Assembly (NCBI RefSeq): GCF_004022705.2
Contig: NZ_RZOY02000006.1
Location: forward strand, 381,991-445,990
From: Mesorhizobium sp. M2D.F.Ca.ET.226.01.1.1
GTDB taxonomy: Bacteria > Pseudomonadota > Alphaproteobacteria > Rhizobiales > Rhizobiaceae
Reading direction: 5' to 3'
DNA: 64,000 nucleotides
The notes beneath the pieces were generated by a model. That model made no database searches and was not told the DNA's origin. It saw only the letters and a program-made list of their open reading frames with translations. The position numbers and the translations under genes are program-made. How positions within the stretch are numbered: the first letter of the stretch is position 1; every line of letters begins with the position of its first letter. Positions 46,313 through 54,968 of the stretch are shown here, in pieces.

Positions 46313-47390
46313 TCGCGCCTCCGCCTTGTGTCACGGATCCACCGGCGATCGCGCAGTAGATGTTCTTGATGCCGGCGCCGACCCCGCCCGGAAGCAGCAG
46401 GATCACCAGAAGCAGGCAGACGCCGTAGGCGATACGGGAATCGACGGGATCGAGGTTCAGCACCTCGGGCAGGAAGTTGACGATGACGGCGCCGATCAGC
46501 GGCCCGTAGAGGTAGCGGGCGCCGCCAAGCATCACCATCAGCGCCAGATAGAGGCTCGGGAAAGCGCCGAACAGGGTCGGCGAGATGTGGCGCAAATAAT
46601 AGAGCTGCAGCACCCCGGCCAGGCCTGCAAACAGGCCTGACACCATCAGGACGCCAAGCTTGTGCAGGTCGACATTGATCCCGACCGACCGCGCCAGCTG
46701 CTCGTTCTCGCGGATGGCCCGCAACGTCCGGCCGTAGCGCGAAATGCCGATGAGATGCGTCGCGGCAAGCGCCAGGAACAGCGCCGCCAGAACCAGATAA
46801 TAATTGTTGGAGAGCTTGTCGAAATTGATGCCGGGCAACGGCGTCACCGAGCCGACATCGAGGCCCGTCGCGGATCCGGTGAAGGTGCCGCCATTGGTGA
46901 GAACGATGACGAACAGGGCGCAGAAGCAGAAGGTGATGATGATGTAATGCTGCCCGCCGACCCGCAGCGTCGGCAGGCCGATGACGCCGCCGACGATTGC
47001 CGACAAGGCCATGGCGAAGGGCAGCGAGGTCCAGAAGCCCAGGTCGAGCTGCACGGAGAGGATCGCCGAGGCATAGGCGCCGACCCCCATCAGCGCCGCA
47101 TGGCCGACCGACATGATGCCGGCCTGGCCGAACTGCAGACCGAGGCCGTAGAGGCCGATCGCCGTGTAGAGCGTGGTGATGGCGATCGACAGGAAGCGGT
47201 AGCCGAGGCCGAGCCAGGGCAAGGCGATGAGCAGCGCCGCCAGCAGGATTGCCGTGATCGCCTGGACGCTGGCAGGCAGCGGAACGGCGGCGTTGTCTGC
47301 CGTCAGAAGCGCGAGCCGATCCCGTGCCCTGGCGCCTTCTGGCGCGGCGCCAATCTTGCCGGCACTGTTGTCGGTCATGGGCATCGACAT
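46299..47390 (-). CDS. Branched-chain-type ABC transporter permease LivM
   Basis: 363-residue permease with about nine to ten spans. The LivM hallmark is YGLGLQFGQAGIMSVGHAALMGVGAYASA near residues 83-111, followed by the docking loop SRYGRTLRAIRENEQLARSVGI near residue 210. The first 40 residues are hydrophilic. It starts one base after the livH stop. Alternative starts six bases downstream are possible. Confidence 0.92.
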   Translation of the reverse strand: MSMPMTDNSAGKIGAAPEGARARDRLALLTADNAAVPLPASVQAITAILLAALLIALPWLGLGYRFLSIAITTLYTAIGLYGLGLQFGQAGIMSVGHAALMGVGAYASAILSVQLDLGFWTSLPFAMALSAIVGGVIGLPTLRVGGQHYIIITFCFCALFVIVLTNGGTFTGSATGLDVGSVTPLPGINFDKLSNNYYLVLAALFLALAATHLIGISRYGRTLRAIRENEQLARSVGINVDLHKLGVLMVSGLFAGLAGVLQLYYLRHISPTLFGAFPSLYLALMVMLGGARYLYGPLIGAVIVNFLPEVLNLDPVDSRIAYGVCLLLVILLLPGGVGAGIKNIYCAIAGGSVTQGGGANGRA

Positions 47391-47391
47391 C

Positions 47392-48261
47392 TCACGACGC
47401 CTTCGGGCCCAGCGTGCCGCCGAGCAGACCCTGGGGCCGCAGCACCAGGATCAGGATCATCACGACCAGCGAATAGGCATCGGTCCATTCGGGATAGCCG
47501 TAGCCGGCGCTCAAGCCATCCACCAGGCCGAGCACCAGGCCGCCGACGACCGCTCCGCCGACATTGCCGAGACCGCCGATCAGCGAGACCGCGAAACCGC
47601 GGATGATGATGACGCTGCCGGTGAACGGCGTGATCGGAAACAGCGAGATCATCAGGGCGCCGCCGATGCCGGCAAGCAGGCTGCCATAGATGAAGACGCC
47701 GGTAACGTAACGGCGCACCGGAATTCCCATCAGCTCGGCGGTGTCGCGGTCGGAGACGCTCGCCCGCAAGGCCATGCCGTAGCGGCTGCGCGAGATGCCG
47801 AAATAGGTGATCGCGACGATGACGACCGTTATCGCGACGACGATCGCGCGCATGGCGATGATGTCGACACCGCCGATCGTCCAGACCAGGCCGACCGGGT
47901 CGGTGATGCTTTTCTGGAATTCGTTGAAGACGCGGATCACTGCGTGTTGCAGGATCACGCTGAGGCCGATCGACATGATGAAGCCGTTCATCGGCCGGTT
48001 GAGCGTGAAGCGGAACAGGCATCTCTCGGCGGCGAAGCCGAGCGCGCCGACCAGCAGGCCGGCGAACACCAGCGCCACGAAGAAATTCATCCCGGCGCCG
48101 GCCATGAACCAAGTTGCCATGCCGCCGACCATCAGGAATTCGCCATGCGCGAAATTGACGATGCCGGCCAGGCCGAAGATCAGCGTGATGCCGATGCCGA
48201 TAAGAATGGTGACGCTGGCAACCGATAGGCTGTTCACCAGTTGCTGCACAAAAATGTCCAT
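47392..48261 (-). CDS. Branched-chain-type ABC transporter permease LivH
   Basis: 289-residue permease, eight spans. LivH hallmark: FGLAGIVNFAHGEFLMVGGMA near residue 28; docking loop SRSRYGMALRASVSDRDTAELMGI near residue 155; C-terminus RPQGLLGG. The ATG at 48261 (MDIFVQQL) is preferred over a TTG two codons earlier. A hairpin GGGCGGC-gaaggg-GCCGCCC (48297-48316) lies in the 85-base gap after the binding-protein gene. Confidence 0.92.
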   Translation of the reverse strand: MDIFVQQLVNSLSVASVTILIGIGITLIFGLAGIVNFAHGEFLMVGGMATWFMAGAGMNFFVALVFAGLLVGALGFAAERCLFRFTLNRPMNGFIMSIGLSVILQHAVIRVFNEFQKSITDPVGLVWTIGGVDIIAMRAIVVAITVVIVAITYFGISRSRYGMALRASVSDRDTAELMGIPVRRYVTGVFIYGSLLAGIGGALMISLFPITPFTGSVIIIRGFAVSLIGGLGNVGGAVVGGLVLGLVDGLSAGYGYPEWTDAYSLVVMILILVLRPQGLLGGTLGPKAS

Positions 48262-48296
48262 TATCAAATCCGGGTGGCGAACCTGCAGGGAAGGAT

Positions 48297-48316
48297 GGGC
48301 GGCCCCTTCGCCGCCC
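48297..48316 (-). terminator. Intra-operon hairpin after the binding-protein gene
   Basis: A 7-bp perfect GC-rich stem with a 6-base loop lies between the stop of the binding protein and LivH. There is no T-run, so it is more likely an mRNA-stabilising or attenuating hairpin that keeps the binding protein more abundant than the membrane parts. Confidence 0.4.
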
Positions 48317-48346
48317 GTCCCGATGTCGGATGTTGGCGAGTTGCCT

Positions 48347-49579
48347 TCAGCCGCCGTTGTCGCCGGGCGGCGGGGCTGCCGGCGGCTGCTCGACCGCGCA
48401 TTTGAACTGGTCGGACGTGTTGGGCTCGACCATGCAGACTTCGGTCGCGAAGGTGACCTGGTGGTGCTTGTTGAAGACCAGCGGCACCGGCGACACGACG
48501 CCCTTGTAGTCCGACTTCAGGAGCTCCGCGACCACCGCGTCCGGATCGTCGATCTTGCCGACCTTCTCCAGCGCCTTGGCGTACCAGAAGAAGTAGTCGT
48601 AATAGAGCAGCGAGACGGATGACTGCGGGCCCTTGGCGGCGCCGAGGCCGAAATATTTTTCGAAATACTGCTTCACCTCGGGATATGGCGAGGAACCCCA
48701 GCAAACCGGTACGCAGCTCAGCGTCACCGGCACGTCCGCCTTCAGGCTGCGCTCCTGATAGATGCCCGGATCGACGCCGAACAGGAAATAGGACGGCGCC
48801 ACGCCGAGCTTGAGGGCTTGCGGGAAGGCGGTGAGCGTTGAATCGCCATTGTACCAGAAATGCACGATATCGGGCTTCATGCCCTTGATGCGGGTGAGCA
48901 GCGGCGAGAAATCGGTCGTATCCGGCGGATACTGCACCAGGTCGACTTTCTGGCCTTCCGCCTCGAGCGCCTTGACGTAGTGCGAGGACAGATACTGCCC
49001 GGTCGCGTCGTTGCCGACGAACACCACCGAATGCTTCGGCGGCGACTTCAGCTGCGGCGTCAGCAACGACAGCACGCCCTTGGCGGTACTGCCGCTGCGC
49101 TGCCACTCCTGCGGCTCGCTCTGGAACGTGTAATGCAGCCAGCCATCGTCGGCGACCGCCGTGTCGTCGAGCACGGCGCCGAGCGAGCTGTTGCCGGAAA
49201 ACTGCAGCACCTTGGCCGGACCGATGATCTTGGCCATGGACACCGAGAAGTCATGCGTCTCGGTGCCCCAGATCGCCTTGACGCCGATGTCGTTGACCAG
49301 CTCGCGCGCGGCCGCGATGGAGACGTTCACATCCGTCCGGTTGTCGCGGATGTAGAGCTTGATCTTGTAGGTCTTGTCGCCGACCTTGATGCCGCCGGCG
49401 TCGTTGATCTGCTGCGCCGCCAGATTGGCCGCCCCGACGATGGTGTTGCCGGCCGAAACGAATGAGCCCGATTGCGCGGCGACGACGCCGATGGGCAGCT
49501 CCTCGTCGGCGCGTGCCGCCTGCAAAGCCATGGCGAGCCCCGCGGCCGCCATGGCCAATCCAAGTCCTAGCTGTCTCAT
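48347..49579 (-). CDS. Branched-chain-type ABC transporter substrate-binding protein
   Basis: 410-residue periplasmic binding protein of the LivK/type I class. Sec signal MRQLGLGLAMAAAGLAMAL with cleavage after ARA near residue 24; mature start DEELPIGVVAAQSGSFVSAGN. QINDAGGIKVGDKTYKIKL near residue 58 is the family pattern. Four Cys residues lie in the second half (CVPVCWG and CMVEPNTSDQFKC), possibly disulfides. The C-terminus is Pro/Gly-rich (PPAAPPPGDNGG). A putative GntR operator lies 28-42 bases upstream of the start. Confidence 0.9.
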   Translation of the reverse strand: MRQLGLGLAMAAAGLAMALQAARADEELPIGVVAAQSGSFVSAGNTIVGAANLAAQQINDAGGIKVGDKTYKIKLYIRDNRTDVNVSIAAARELVNDIGVKAIWGTETHDFSVSMAKIIGPAKVLQFSGNSSLGAVLDDTAVADDGWLHYTFQSEPQEWQRSGSTAKGVLSLLTPQLKSPPKHSVVFVGNDATGQYLSSHYVKALEAEGQKVDLVQYPPDTTDFSPLLTRIKGMKPDIVHFWYNGDSTLTAFPQALKLGVAPSYFLFGVDPGIYQERSLKADVPVTLSCVPVCWGSSPYPEVKQYFEKYFGLGAAKGPQSSVSLLYYDYFFWYAKALEKVGKIDDPDAVVAELLKSDYKGVVSPVPLVFNKHHQVTFATEVCMVEPNTSDQFKCAVEQPPAAPPPGDNGG

Positions 49580-49606
49580 GCATGTTCCTCCCGTTACATG
49601 GCCAAC

Positions 49607-49621
49607 TTGTCATACAACCCT
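49607..49621. promoter_or_regulatory. Putative FadR-type GntR operator upstream of the liv-type operon
   Basis: In the direction of the gene it reads AGGG-TTGT-ATG-ACAA. The core TTGTnnnACAA is a perfect 4-bp-arm palindrome of the type bound by FadR-subfamily GntR regulators. The same AGGG-flanked core recurs at 51752, 56466 and 62024, each time ahead of a minus-strand gene. The rest of the 49580-49836 gap shows nothing else. Confidence 0.65.
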
Positions 49622-49836
49622 ATTACCATGTAACACGGCTGTCAACATGACTCCGGCGTAGAGCGGACGGCCGAGAGGTGTCTGCGGGCTCAGATTTGGC
49701 CGGTATGAATCCGGTCCGGGCGAGGAGTTCGCCCGGCTTGCGGATCAGGGTAACTGGTTGGGATCGGGATCGTCCTACGCGCCCGGAAGGGGCGCGGTCG
49801 CCAAAGGCGGGAGATGATCAGAGCCGTGTCATTGCG

Positions 49837-50691
49837 TCACGGCGACGGTACGGTCAAGCGATACGCATCGACGGCGGAGCCGCCAAAAATCTGCGAACGT
49901 TCCACTTGCGTCAGCCCGGCAAGGCAATCGCCGAGGGCGCGTTTGACCGACTGATAGTCGGCCGCGACCAGGCAGACCGGCCAGTCCGAGCCGAACAGGC
50001 ATCGCGACGGCCCGAAGATCGAAAGCACCGCGTCGACATAGGGCTGCAGGTCCTGGCTTTTCCAACGCCGCCAGTCGGCTTCCGTGACCATTCCGGACAG
50101 CTTGCACCAGACATGGTCGCGGTGCGCCTTGAAGCCCTGCATCAATCCGGCCCAAGGTTCCACCGCCTGCTGCGCAATGCGCGGTTTTGCGATGTGGTCG
50201 ACCACGAAACGCAAATCGGGATGCCGCTTCACCGTCTCAAGGGCGGCCGGAATCTGCGGCTCCTTCAACAACAGATCATAGGCGAGCCCGGCCTCGGCGA
50301 CCGCGGCCAGCCCGCGCTGAACATCCGCGCGCAACAGCCAGTTCGGATCCGCCTCGTTGTGGACGAGGTGACGGATGCCGACCAGGTAATGGCCATCCGG
50401 CCGCGCCTTCAGCCTGGACAGCGTGGCCGCCACCTCGGGATCGGTGAGGTCGACCCATCCGACGACGCCGGCGACGAAATCGGTCCGGCTTGCCGTCTCC
50501 AGGAACGCGCGTGTCTCATCGAGCGAATGCCAAGTCTGGACGAGGATGGTCCTGTCGACGCCGGCTGCGGCGAGCGCCGGCCTGAGGTCCTCGGGCGAGA
50601 ACACCCGGCGGATGGCGGCGTAGTCCTCTGTCATCCAGCCGCAGGATCCGTCCGCCGGGTCCCAGAAATGCTGATGCCCGTCGATGACCAT
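49837..50691 (-). CDS. Amidohydrolase, L-fuconolactonase-like
   Basis: 284-residue TIM-barrel amidohydrolase of the Amidohydro_2 class. Metal/active-site residues: His-x-His in VIDGHQHFWDP at the very N-terminus, His in FVVDHIAKPRIA near residue 182 and Asp in LFGSDWPVCLVAAD near residue 243. These segments match L-fuconolactonase, which opens the lactone made by sugar dehydrogenases; 2-pyrone-4,6-dicarboxylate hydrolase is the related alternative. It starts 5 bases after the aldo/keto reductase gene, which could make the lactone. Confidence 0.85.
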   Translation of the reverse strand: MVIDGHQHFWDPADGSCGWMTEDYAAIRRVFSPEDLRPALAAAGVDRTILVQTWHSLDETRAFLETASRTDFVAGVVGWVDLTDPEVAATLSRLKARPDGHYLVGIRHLVHNEADPNWLLRADVQRGLAAVAEAGLAYDLLLKEPQIPAALETVKRHPDLRFVVDHIAKPRIAQQAVEPWAGLMQGFKAHRDHVWCKLSGMVTEADWRRWKSQDLQPYVDAVLSIFGPSRCLFGSDWPVCLVAADYQSVKRALGDCLAGLTQVERSQIFGGSAVDAYRLTVPSP

Positions 50692-50696
50692 GGTAT

Positions 50697-51683
50697 TTAC
50701 CAGCGCTGGTGCACGGCGGCCTTGATGCGCCGCTCATAGATGTCGGCGATGCGCTCCATCACTTGCGGCGACAGCGCCGGCAGGTCGGACGCGGCGGCGT
50801 TCTCCTGCGCCTGCCGGACGGACTTGGCGCCCGGGATGGTGACCGTCACCGCCGGGTTCATCAGGATCCAGCGCAGCGCCCATTGCGCCATGGTGGCGCC
50901 TGGCGGCAGCAGCGGCCGCAATTCCTCGACCGCCTGCAGGCCCTCTTCATAGTTCACGCCGGAGAAGGTTTCGCCGACATCGAAGGCCTCACCCCGCCGG
51001 TTGTAGTTGCGGTGGTCCTTGGCGCTGAAGCTGGAATCGCTGCGGAACTTGCCGGACAGCAGGCCGCTGGCCAGCGGCACCCTGATGATGATGGCGACAT
51101 CCTTCTGGCGCGCCATGTCGAAGAACAGCTCCGCGGGGCGCTGCCGGAACATGTTGTAGATGATCTGGACGCTGACGACGCCCGGATATTGCAGCGCCTT
51201 GATGCCTTCCTCGACCTTCTCGACGCTGACGCCGTAATGGCGGATCTTGCCTTCCTCGACCAGCTTCTCCAGCGCCTCGAAGGTTTCGGGCTGGTAGAAG
51301 ACTTCCGTCATCGGGCAGTGAAGCTGCACCAGATCGAGCACGTCGACCTCGAGATAACGCAGGCTGCGCTCGACGAAGCTGGTGAGGTTCTGGCGATTGT
51401 AGCCGGAGGCGACATGCGGGTTCAGCCGCTTGCCGGCCTTGGTGGCGACCATCGGCCTCGCGCCGCCCCGCCCCTTCAGCGTCTTTGCGATCAGCTTTTC
51501 CGCCCGGCCGTCGCCATAGACGTCGGCCGTATCGATGATCGTCACACCTGAATCGAGTGCGGCATTGAGCGCCGCGATGGCATCTTTCTCCTCGACATCG
51601 CCCCAGTCGGCGCCGATCGCCCAACTGCCGAAGCCAATTTCCGACACTTGCCAGCCGGTGCGGCCAAATCGCCTTTGATGCAT
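50697..51683 (-). CDS. Aldo/keto reductase
   Basis: 328-residue AKR with the full catalytic tetrad: Asp in TIIDTADVYGDGRAEKLIA, Tyr in the same block, Lys in MVATKAGKRL and His in LVQLHCPMTE. NADP contact residues lie near IPGAKSVRQAQENAAAS at about 285. Paired in an operon with a fuconolactonase-like hydrolase, it may oxidise a sugar such as L-fucose or L-galactose to the lactone, as L-galactose dehydrogenase-like AKRs do. The operator-like site lies 69-83 bases upstream. Confidence 0.87.
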   Translation of the reverse strand: MHQRRFGRTGWQVSEIGFGSWAIGADWGDVEEKDAIAALNAALDSGVTIIDTADVYGDGRAEKLIAKTLKGRGGARPMVATKAGKRLNPHVASGYNRQNLTSFVERSLRYLEVDVLDLVQLHCPMTEVFYQPETFEALEKLVEEGKIRHYGVSVEKVEEGIKALQYPGVVSVQIIYNMFRQRPAELFFDMARQKDVAIIIRVPLASGLLSGKFRSDSSFSAKDHRNYNRRGEAFDVGETFSGVNYEEGLQAVEELRPLLPPGATMAQWALRWILMNPAVTVTIPGAKSVRQAQENAAASDLPALSPQVMERIADIYERRIKAAVHQRW

Positions 51684-51751
51684 GGAAAGTCACTCCTCAA
51701 AGCCCGCGTCGTCTTGACGGGTCGTGCCGGCAGGAATATCAGATCGGATAG

Positions 51752-51766
51752 TTGTACGACAACCCT
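51752..51766. promoter_or_regulatory. Putative GntR operator upstream of the aldo/keto reductase operon
   Basis: Reads AGGG-TTGT-CGT-ACAA toward the aldo/keto reductase and is identical in all 15 bases to the site at 62024. It lies between the GntR gene (upstream, same strand) and the aldo/keto reductase. Otherwise the 265-base gap 51684-51948 is featureless. Confidence 0.65.
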
Positions 51767-51948
51767 GTAAGCATGCAAAAGTCACGACAGGATAGCGCGC
51801 GTTTTGGACCTATTCGAAGACTGGAGGACAATGGATGCTTCTGGCATTTCGCTCATGGCGCCAATCGAAGCCGGCCTGGCTTGGGACGTCGGGCCGTAGC
51901 AGCCGCCTGTCCTGCAGGCCATGCGCGGCTCGGGCGCCCTCGCCCGAT

Positions 51949-52698
51949 CTACTTCAGATGTCCGGCGCCGTCGCGGAGCTGCTCGAAGCGCTTGTAGGAA
52001 CGGGAAAGATGCAGCCGCATGGCGCGCTGCGCCGCCTTGGCGTCGCGCGCAGCGATGGCGTCGTGGATCGCCCGGTGCTCGCGCCGCGTCCGCTCGAAAT
52101 GCCGTTCACGCGCGTCAGGCTCCAGCCGGTCGAATTGCGTCCATTGGCGCGGGATCATGGCAGCGCCGAACGTGTCGAACAGCCGGCTGAAATAGGCGTT
52201 GTGCGAGGCCAGCGAAATCGCCCGATGGAAAGCCGCATCCTCGGTCGCGGCAAGACCTGTTGCGGCGATCGCCCGGTCGATGGCGTCGAGCTGCTTGGCC
52301 ATGAGCGCAAGATCCTTGGCGGTGCGGCGCGTGGCGGCCAGCGCCGCCGCTTCCGCTTCGACGCCCATGCGCAGCTCGAGCACGGCCAGGATCTCGTCGA
52401 TCGATTCGACATCCGTCGGTACGATCGAAAAGGTCTTGGGCGGCGGCTCCTGCGCGACGAAAGCGCCGAGGCCCTGCCGTGTCGTGATCAGCCCCCGCGC
52501 GCGCAGCGAGGCCAGCGCCTCGCGAACCACGGTCCGGCTCACGCCGGTGGCGTTGACGATTTCCTGCTCGGTGGGAAGCCGCTGTCCCGGCGCCAGATCG
52601 CCGGCTTCGATCTGCGCGGCAAACTTGTCCACCAGTTCACCCCTGAGATTGGGGGACTGGCGAATGGCGCCGAACATTGCTCCCTCACGATTCGCCAT
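51949..52698 (-). CDS. FadR-subfamily GntR regulator
   Basis: 249-residue regulator. Winged helix: LVDKFAAQIEAGDLAPGQRLPTEQEIV near residues 22-48 and GVSRTVVREALASLRARGLI, then the all-helical FCD ligand domain with Asp/His metal residues in ATEDAAFHRAISLASHNAYF and RREHRAIHDAIAARD. FCD regulators bind small hydroxy or sugar acids. It is a candidate for the TTGTnnnACAA sites in this region, along with the second GntR protein at 54180. Confidence 0.9.
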   Translation of the reverse strand: MANREGAMFGAIRQSPNLRGELVDKFAAQIEAGDLAPGQRLPTEQEIVNATGVSRTVVREALASLRARGLITTRQGLGAFVAQEPPPKTFSIVPTDVESIDEILAVLELRMGVEAEAAALAATRRTAKDLALMAKQLDAIDRAIAATGLAATEDAAFHRAISLASHNAYFSRLFDTFGAAMIPRQWTQFDRLEPDARERHFERTRREHRAIHDAIAARDAKAAQRAMRLHLSRSYKRFEQLRDGAGHLK

Positions 52699-52775
52699 CG
52701 GAAAACCGGCCCTTTAAATCGATTCTTGCGCCAAGGATCGCACCGCTTGGTTGCAACGGCAATCTCTCGTTTCCA

Positions 52776-52823
52776 ACGCATGTCGCCCAGAAGTGTGCGC
52801 GGTTCTGGGAGAACGACATGCGT
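52776..52823. repeat. Two-tier palindrome, copy 1 (rhizobial intergenic repeat)
   Basis: Outer arms ACGCATGTCG / CGACATGCGT and inner arms CCCAGAA / TTCTGGG give a near-perfect cruciform of 48 bases. This GCATGTCG-CCCA[GA]AA-gtgtgc-gcgg-TTnTGGG-nnnn-CGACATGC form is a familiar scattered element of rhizobial genomes. A second copy follows directly. Confidence 0.8.
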
Positions 52824-52834
52824 CAAACAAAGAT

Positions 52835-52879
52835 GCATGTCGCCCAGAAGTGAGCAGCGGTTCCGGGATAACGGCAGGC
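52835..52879. repeat. Two-tier palindrome, copy 2 (decayed)
   Basis: Same element in the same orientation 11 bases after copy 1; the left arm is intact but the right arm has drifted (TTCCGGG and CGGCAGGC), so both stems now carry mismatches. It lies about 40 bases before the downstream dehydrogenase gene. Confidence 0.75.
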
Positions 52880-52916
52880 GTCAAGACAGAAACTGCAACA
52901 GCATTGGAAGACCAGT

Positions 52917-53825
52917 ATGAAGCAGCAAATCGGCTTTATCGGCCTGGGCGCCATGGGTTCGGGCATGGCGGCCAATCTCCTGGCCAAGGGGTGGCCGCTG
53001 ACGGTCTGGGCGCACCGCAACCAGGAGGCGGCACGGAAGCTCGTCCGCGCCGGCGCCCGCCAGGTGGCGACGCCGCGCGCGCTCGCCGAAGGCTGCGACA
53101 TTGTTCTCCTCTGCGTCACCGGCTCGGCGCAGGTGGAGGCGGTGGTGAAGGGTCCCGATGGCCTGGCCGCCGCCGGCAAACCGCTGCTGATCGTCGACTG
53201 CTCGACCTCCAACCCGTCCTCGACGATCGCGCTCGCCGCCGAGCTTGCCGCCCAGGGCGTGACGCTGATCGACGCGCCGCTGGCGCGCACGCCGAAGGAA
53301 GCCGCCGAAGGCAAGCTCGACGTCATGGTCGGTGGTCCGCCGGAAGCGGTCGCCCGCGCGCATCCGGTGCTCGAAGCCTTCGCAGCGCGCATCGTCCACA
53401 CCGGCCCGACCGGCAGCGGCCACACCATGAAGCTGCTCAACAATTTCATCTCGATGGGTTATTCCGCGATCTATTCCGAGGCGCTGACGCTGGGCGCCAA
53501 GGCCGGCCTGACGCCGCAGGTCTTCAACAGCGTGATTTCCGGCAGCCGCATGGATTGCGGCTTCTACCAGGCCTTTTTCGACTTCGTGGTCAACCGCAAC
53601 GAAAACGCGCAGCGCTTCGCCATCGCCAACGCGCTGAAGGACATGACCTACCTCGCCTCCTTCGCCCAGGCCGCCGGCATCGCCAACCCGGTCGGTGCCG
53701 TGGTGCGCAACGGTTTTGCCACGGCGGTGGCTACGGGGCACGGGGAAAAATTTGTCCCGGCGCTGTCGGATATTGTGGCGGGGCTGAACGGGGTGTCGCT
53801 GGTGGAGTCGGTTGCCTCCGAGTAA
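52917..53825 (+). CDS. 3-hydroxyisobutyrate dehydrogenase family NAD(P) oxidoreductase
   Basis: 302-residue beta-hydroxyacid dehydrogenase. N-terminal IGFIGLGAMGSGMAANLLAKGW with VWAHRN after strand 2 (His/Arg there suggests NADP), substrate loop IDAPLARTPKEAAEGKLDVMVGG near residue 118 and catalytic Lys in GSGHTMKLLNNFISMG near residue 165. Members reduce tartronate semialdehyde, oxidise 3-hydroxyisobutyrate or similar; here it is unplaced. It is divergent from the GntR gene, with the palindrome pair between them. Confidence 0.88.
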   Translation: MKQQIGFIGLGAMGSGMAANLLAKGWPLTVWAHRNQEAARKLVRAGARQVATPRALAEGCDIVLLCVTGSAQVEAVVKGPDGLAAAGKPLLIVDCSTSNPSSTIALAAELAAQGVTLIDAPLARTPKEAAEGKLDVMVGGPPEAVARAHPVLEAFAARIVHTGPTGSGHTMKLLNNFISMGYSAIYSEALTLGAKAGLTPQVFNSVISGSRMDCGFYQAFFDFVVNRNENAQRFAIANALKDMTYLASFAQAAGIANPVGAVVRNGFATAVATGHGEKFVPALSDIVAGLNGVSLVESVASE

Positions 53826-53923
53826 AGGGCCGGACCAATAGCACTGGAGCCTCTACATAGCGCCTATCGGCTTTGAAACGTTCGGCGGAAAATCCTATGC
53901 TTGTTCAAAAGCATGGGACCGCC

Positions 53924-54171
53924 ATGACGGTTACCTGTTACATCATTATCGACAAAGAAGCCGGCCCGATGCCGGCGCACACTTTTCTAGATGTGCCCAG
54001 GGTCGGCGAGTTTGTTTCCTTTTCACGAGACGGCAAGCGAGATGAAAAGGCGTTCTTCCTGCCGATCTGTTCCGGGTGACGCATGTAATCCATCATGCTG
54101 CGAACGACCTCAGCCCGGCGATGGTCACCCTCGAAGTCGTGACTGAACAACCCGCCAACCACGCAGGCTGA
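53924..54171 (+). pseudogene. Small hypothetical gene broken by a frameshift
   Basis: The frame from ATG 53924 reads MTVTCYIIIDKEAGPMPAHT then FLDVPRVGEFVSFSRDGKRD and runs to EKAFFLPICSG before a stop at about 54077-54079. From about 54055 the frame one base back reads PADLFRVTHVIHHAANDLSP and AMVTLEVVTEQPANHAG to a TGA at 54169-54171. Joined, they form a coherent protein of about 82 residues with conserved-looking hydrophobic pattern, so a one-base change near 54045-54060 broke it. Upstream ATG 53897 is another possible start. The family is not recognised. It converges with the GntR gene 8 bases away. The surrounding 53826-53923 holds nothing. Confidence 0.6.
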
Positions 54172-54179
54172 GCTGCCGC

Positions 54180-54965
54180 CTACCCTGCCGCCTGCCCGCG
54201 CACAGCCTTCCTTAACCTCGAATGTCGCGCCGGCGACGCTGGCTTCGCCGAGGCCTCGCCGCCTGGCAGTCCGACACGCGAGGCAGCACCGGCGAGATGC
54301 CGCGTCATCGCCGCGCTCGCGCCTTTTGCGTCGCCGGCCTTGATCGCCGCCAGGATGCGTTCGTGCTCGCCCAGCGTCGTGCGCGCCATGTCGTCGGACT
54401 TCTGCTGGTTGCCGGCGGCCAGGATGCTTTCGCGCACCCGTTCCGAGACGAAGACGAGAAACTGTCCCATATACGGGTTCTGGGTCGCCTCGGCGACGGC
54501 GCGGTGGAAGCCGAGGTCGTTCTTCAGCCAGGCGACGCTGCCATAGGGTGCCGTTCGCATGCCATCGAGCGCCTGCTCCATCGCCGCGATATCGGCATCG
54601 GAACGGCGGCTGGCGGCGAGCGCGGCAATCTGCACCTCCAGCACGCCGCGCAGCTCGAACAGGTTGCGGAAGGAATCCGCCCGCTGCAAGGTCTCGTAGT
54701 CGATCGTCAGCACCGTGGCATTGGCCGCGTCGGCGACGAAGGCGCCCCTGCCCTGCTGCGACCAGATGCGGCCCTCGGAGCGCAGCCTGGCGATCGCCTC
54801 GCGCACCACGTTCCGGCTGACCCCGAACGTGGTCGCCAGCGCCTGTTCGGTCGGCAGCTGATCGCCGGGCTTCAGCCGCCCCTGGGCGATCTCGCGCGAG
54901 ATCGAACTCGCAACGAGCGTGGAGAGGTGCGGACCGCGATTGACCTTGTCGAGCTTCAGCGTCAT
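54180..54965 (-). CDS. FadR-subfamily GntR regulator
   Basis: 261-residue FCD-type GntR protein: STLVASSISREIAQGRLKPGDQLPTEQAL and GVSRNVVREAIARLRSEGRI form the winged helix; the FCD domain has LGFHRAVAEATQNPYMGQFL and LGEHERILAAIKAGDAKGASA. It starts 3 bases after the stop of the FAD oxidase gene, thus in one operon with it behind the operator at 56466. Autoregulation through that site is likely, which makes this the better candidate of the two regulators for the TTGTnnnACAA motif. The C-terminal 25 residues are Ala/Arg-rich. Confidence 0.9.
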   Translation of the reverse strand: MTLKLDKVNRGPHLSTLVASSISREIAQGRLKPGDQLPTEQALATTFGVSRNVVREAIARLRSEGRIWSQQGRGAFVADAANATVLTIDYETLQRADSFRNLFELRGVLEVQIAALAASRRSDADIAAMEQALDGMRTAPYGSVAWLKNDLGFHRAVAEATQNPYMGQFLVFVSERVRESILAAGNQQKSDDMARTTLGEHERILAAIKAGDAKGASAAMTRHLAGAASRVGLPGGEASAKPASPARHSRLRKAVRGQAAG

Positions 54966-54968
54966 CGC

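Noticed and set aside
54040..54080. Programmed -1 frameshift in the small gene at 53924
   Set aside because: No X-XXY-YYZ slippery heptamer or following strong hairpin was seen; a mutation or sequencing error is simpler.
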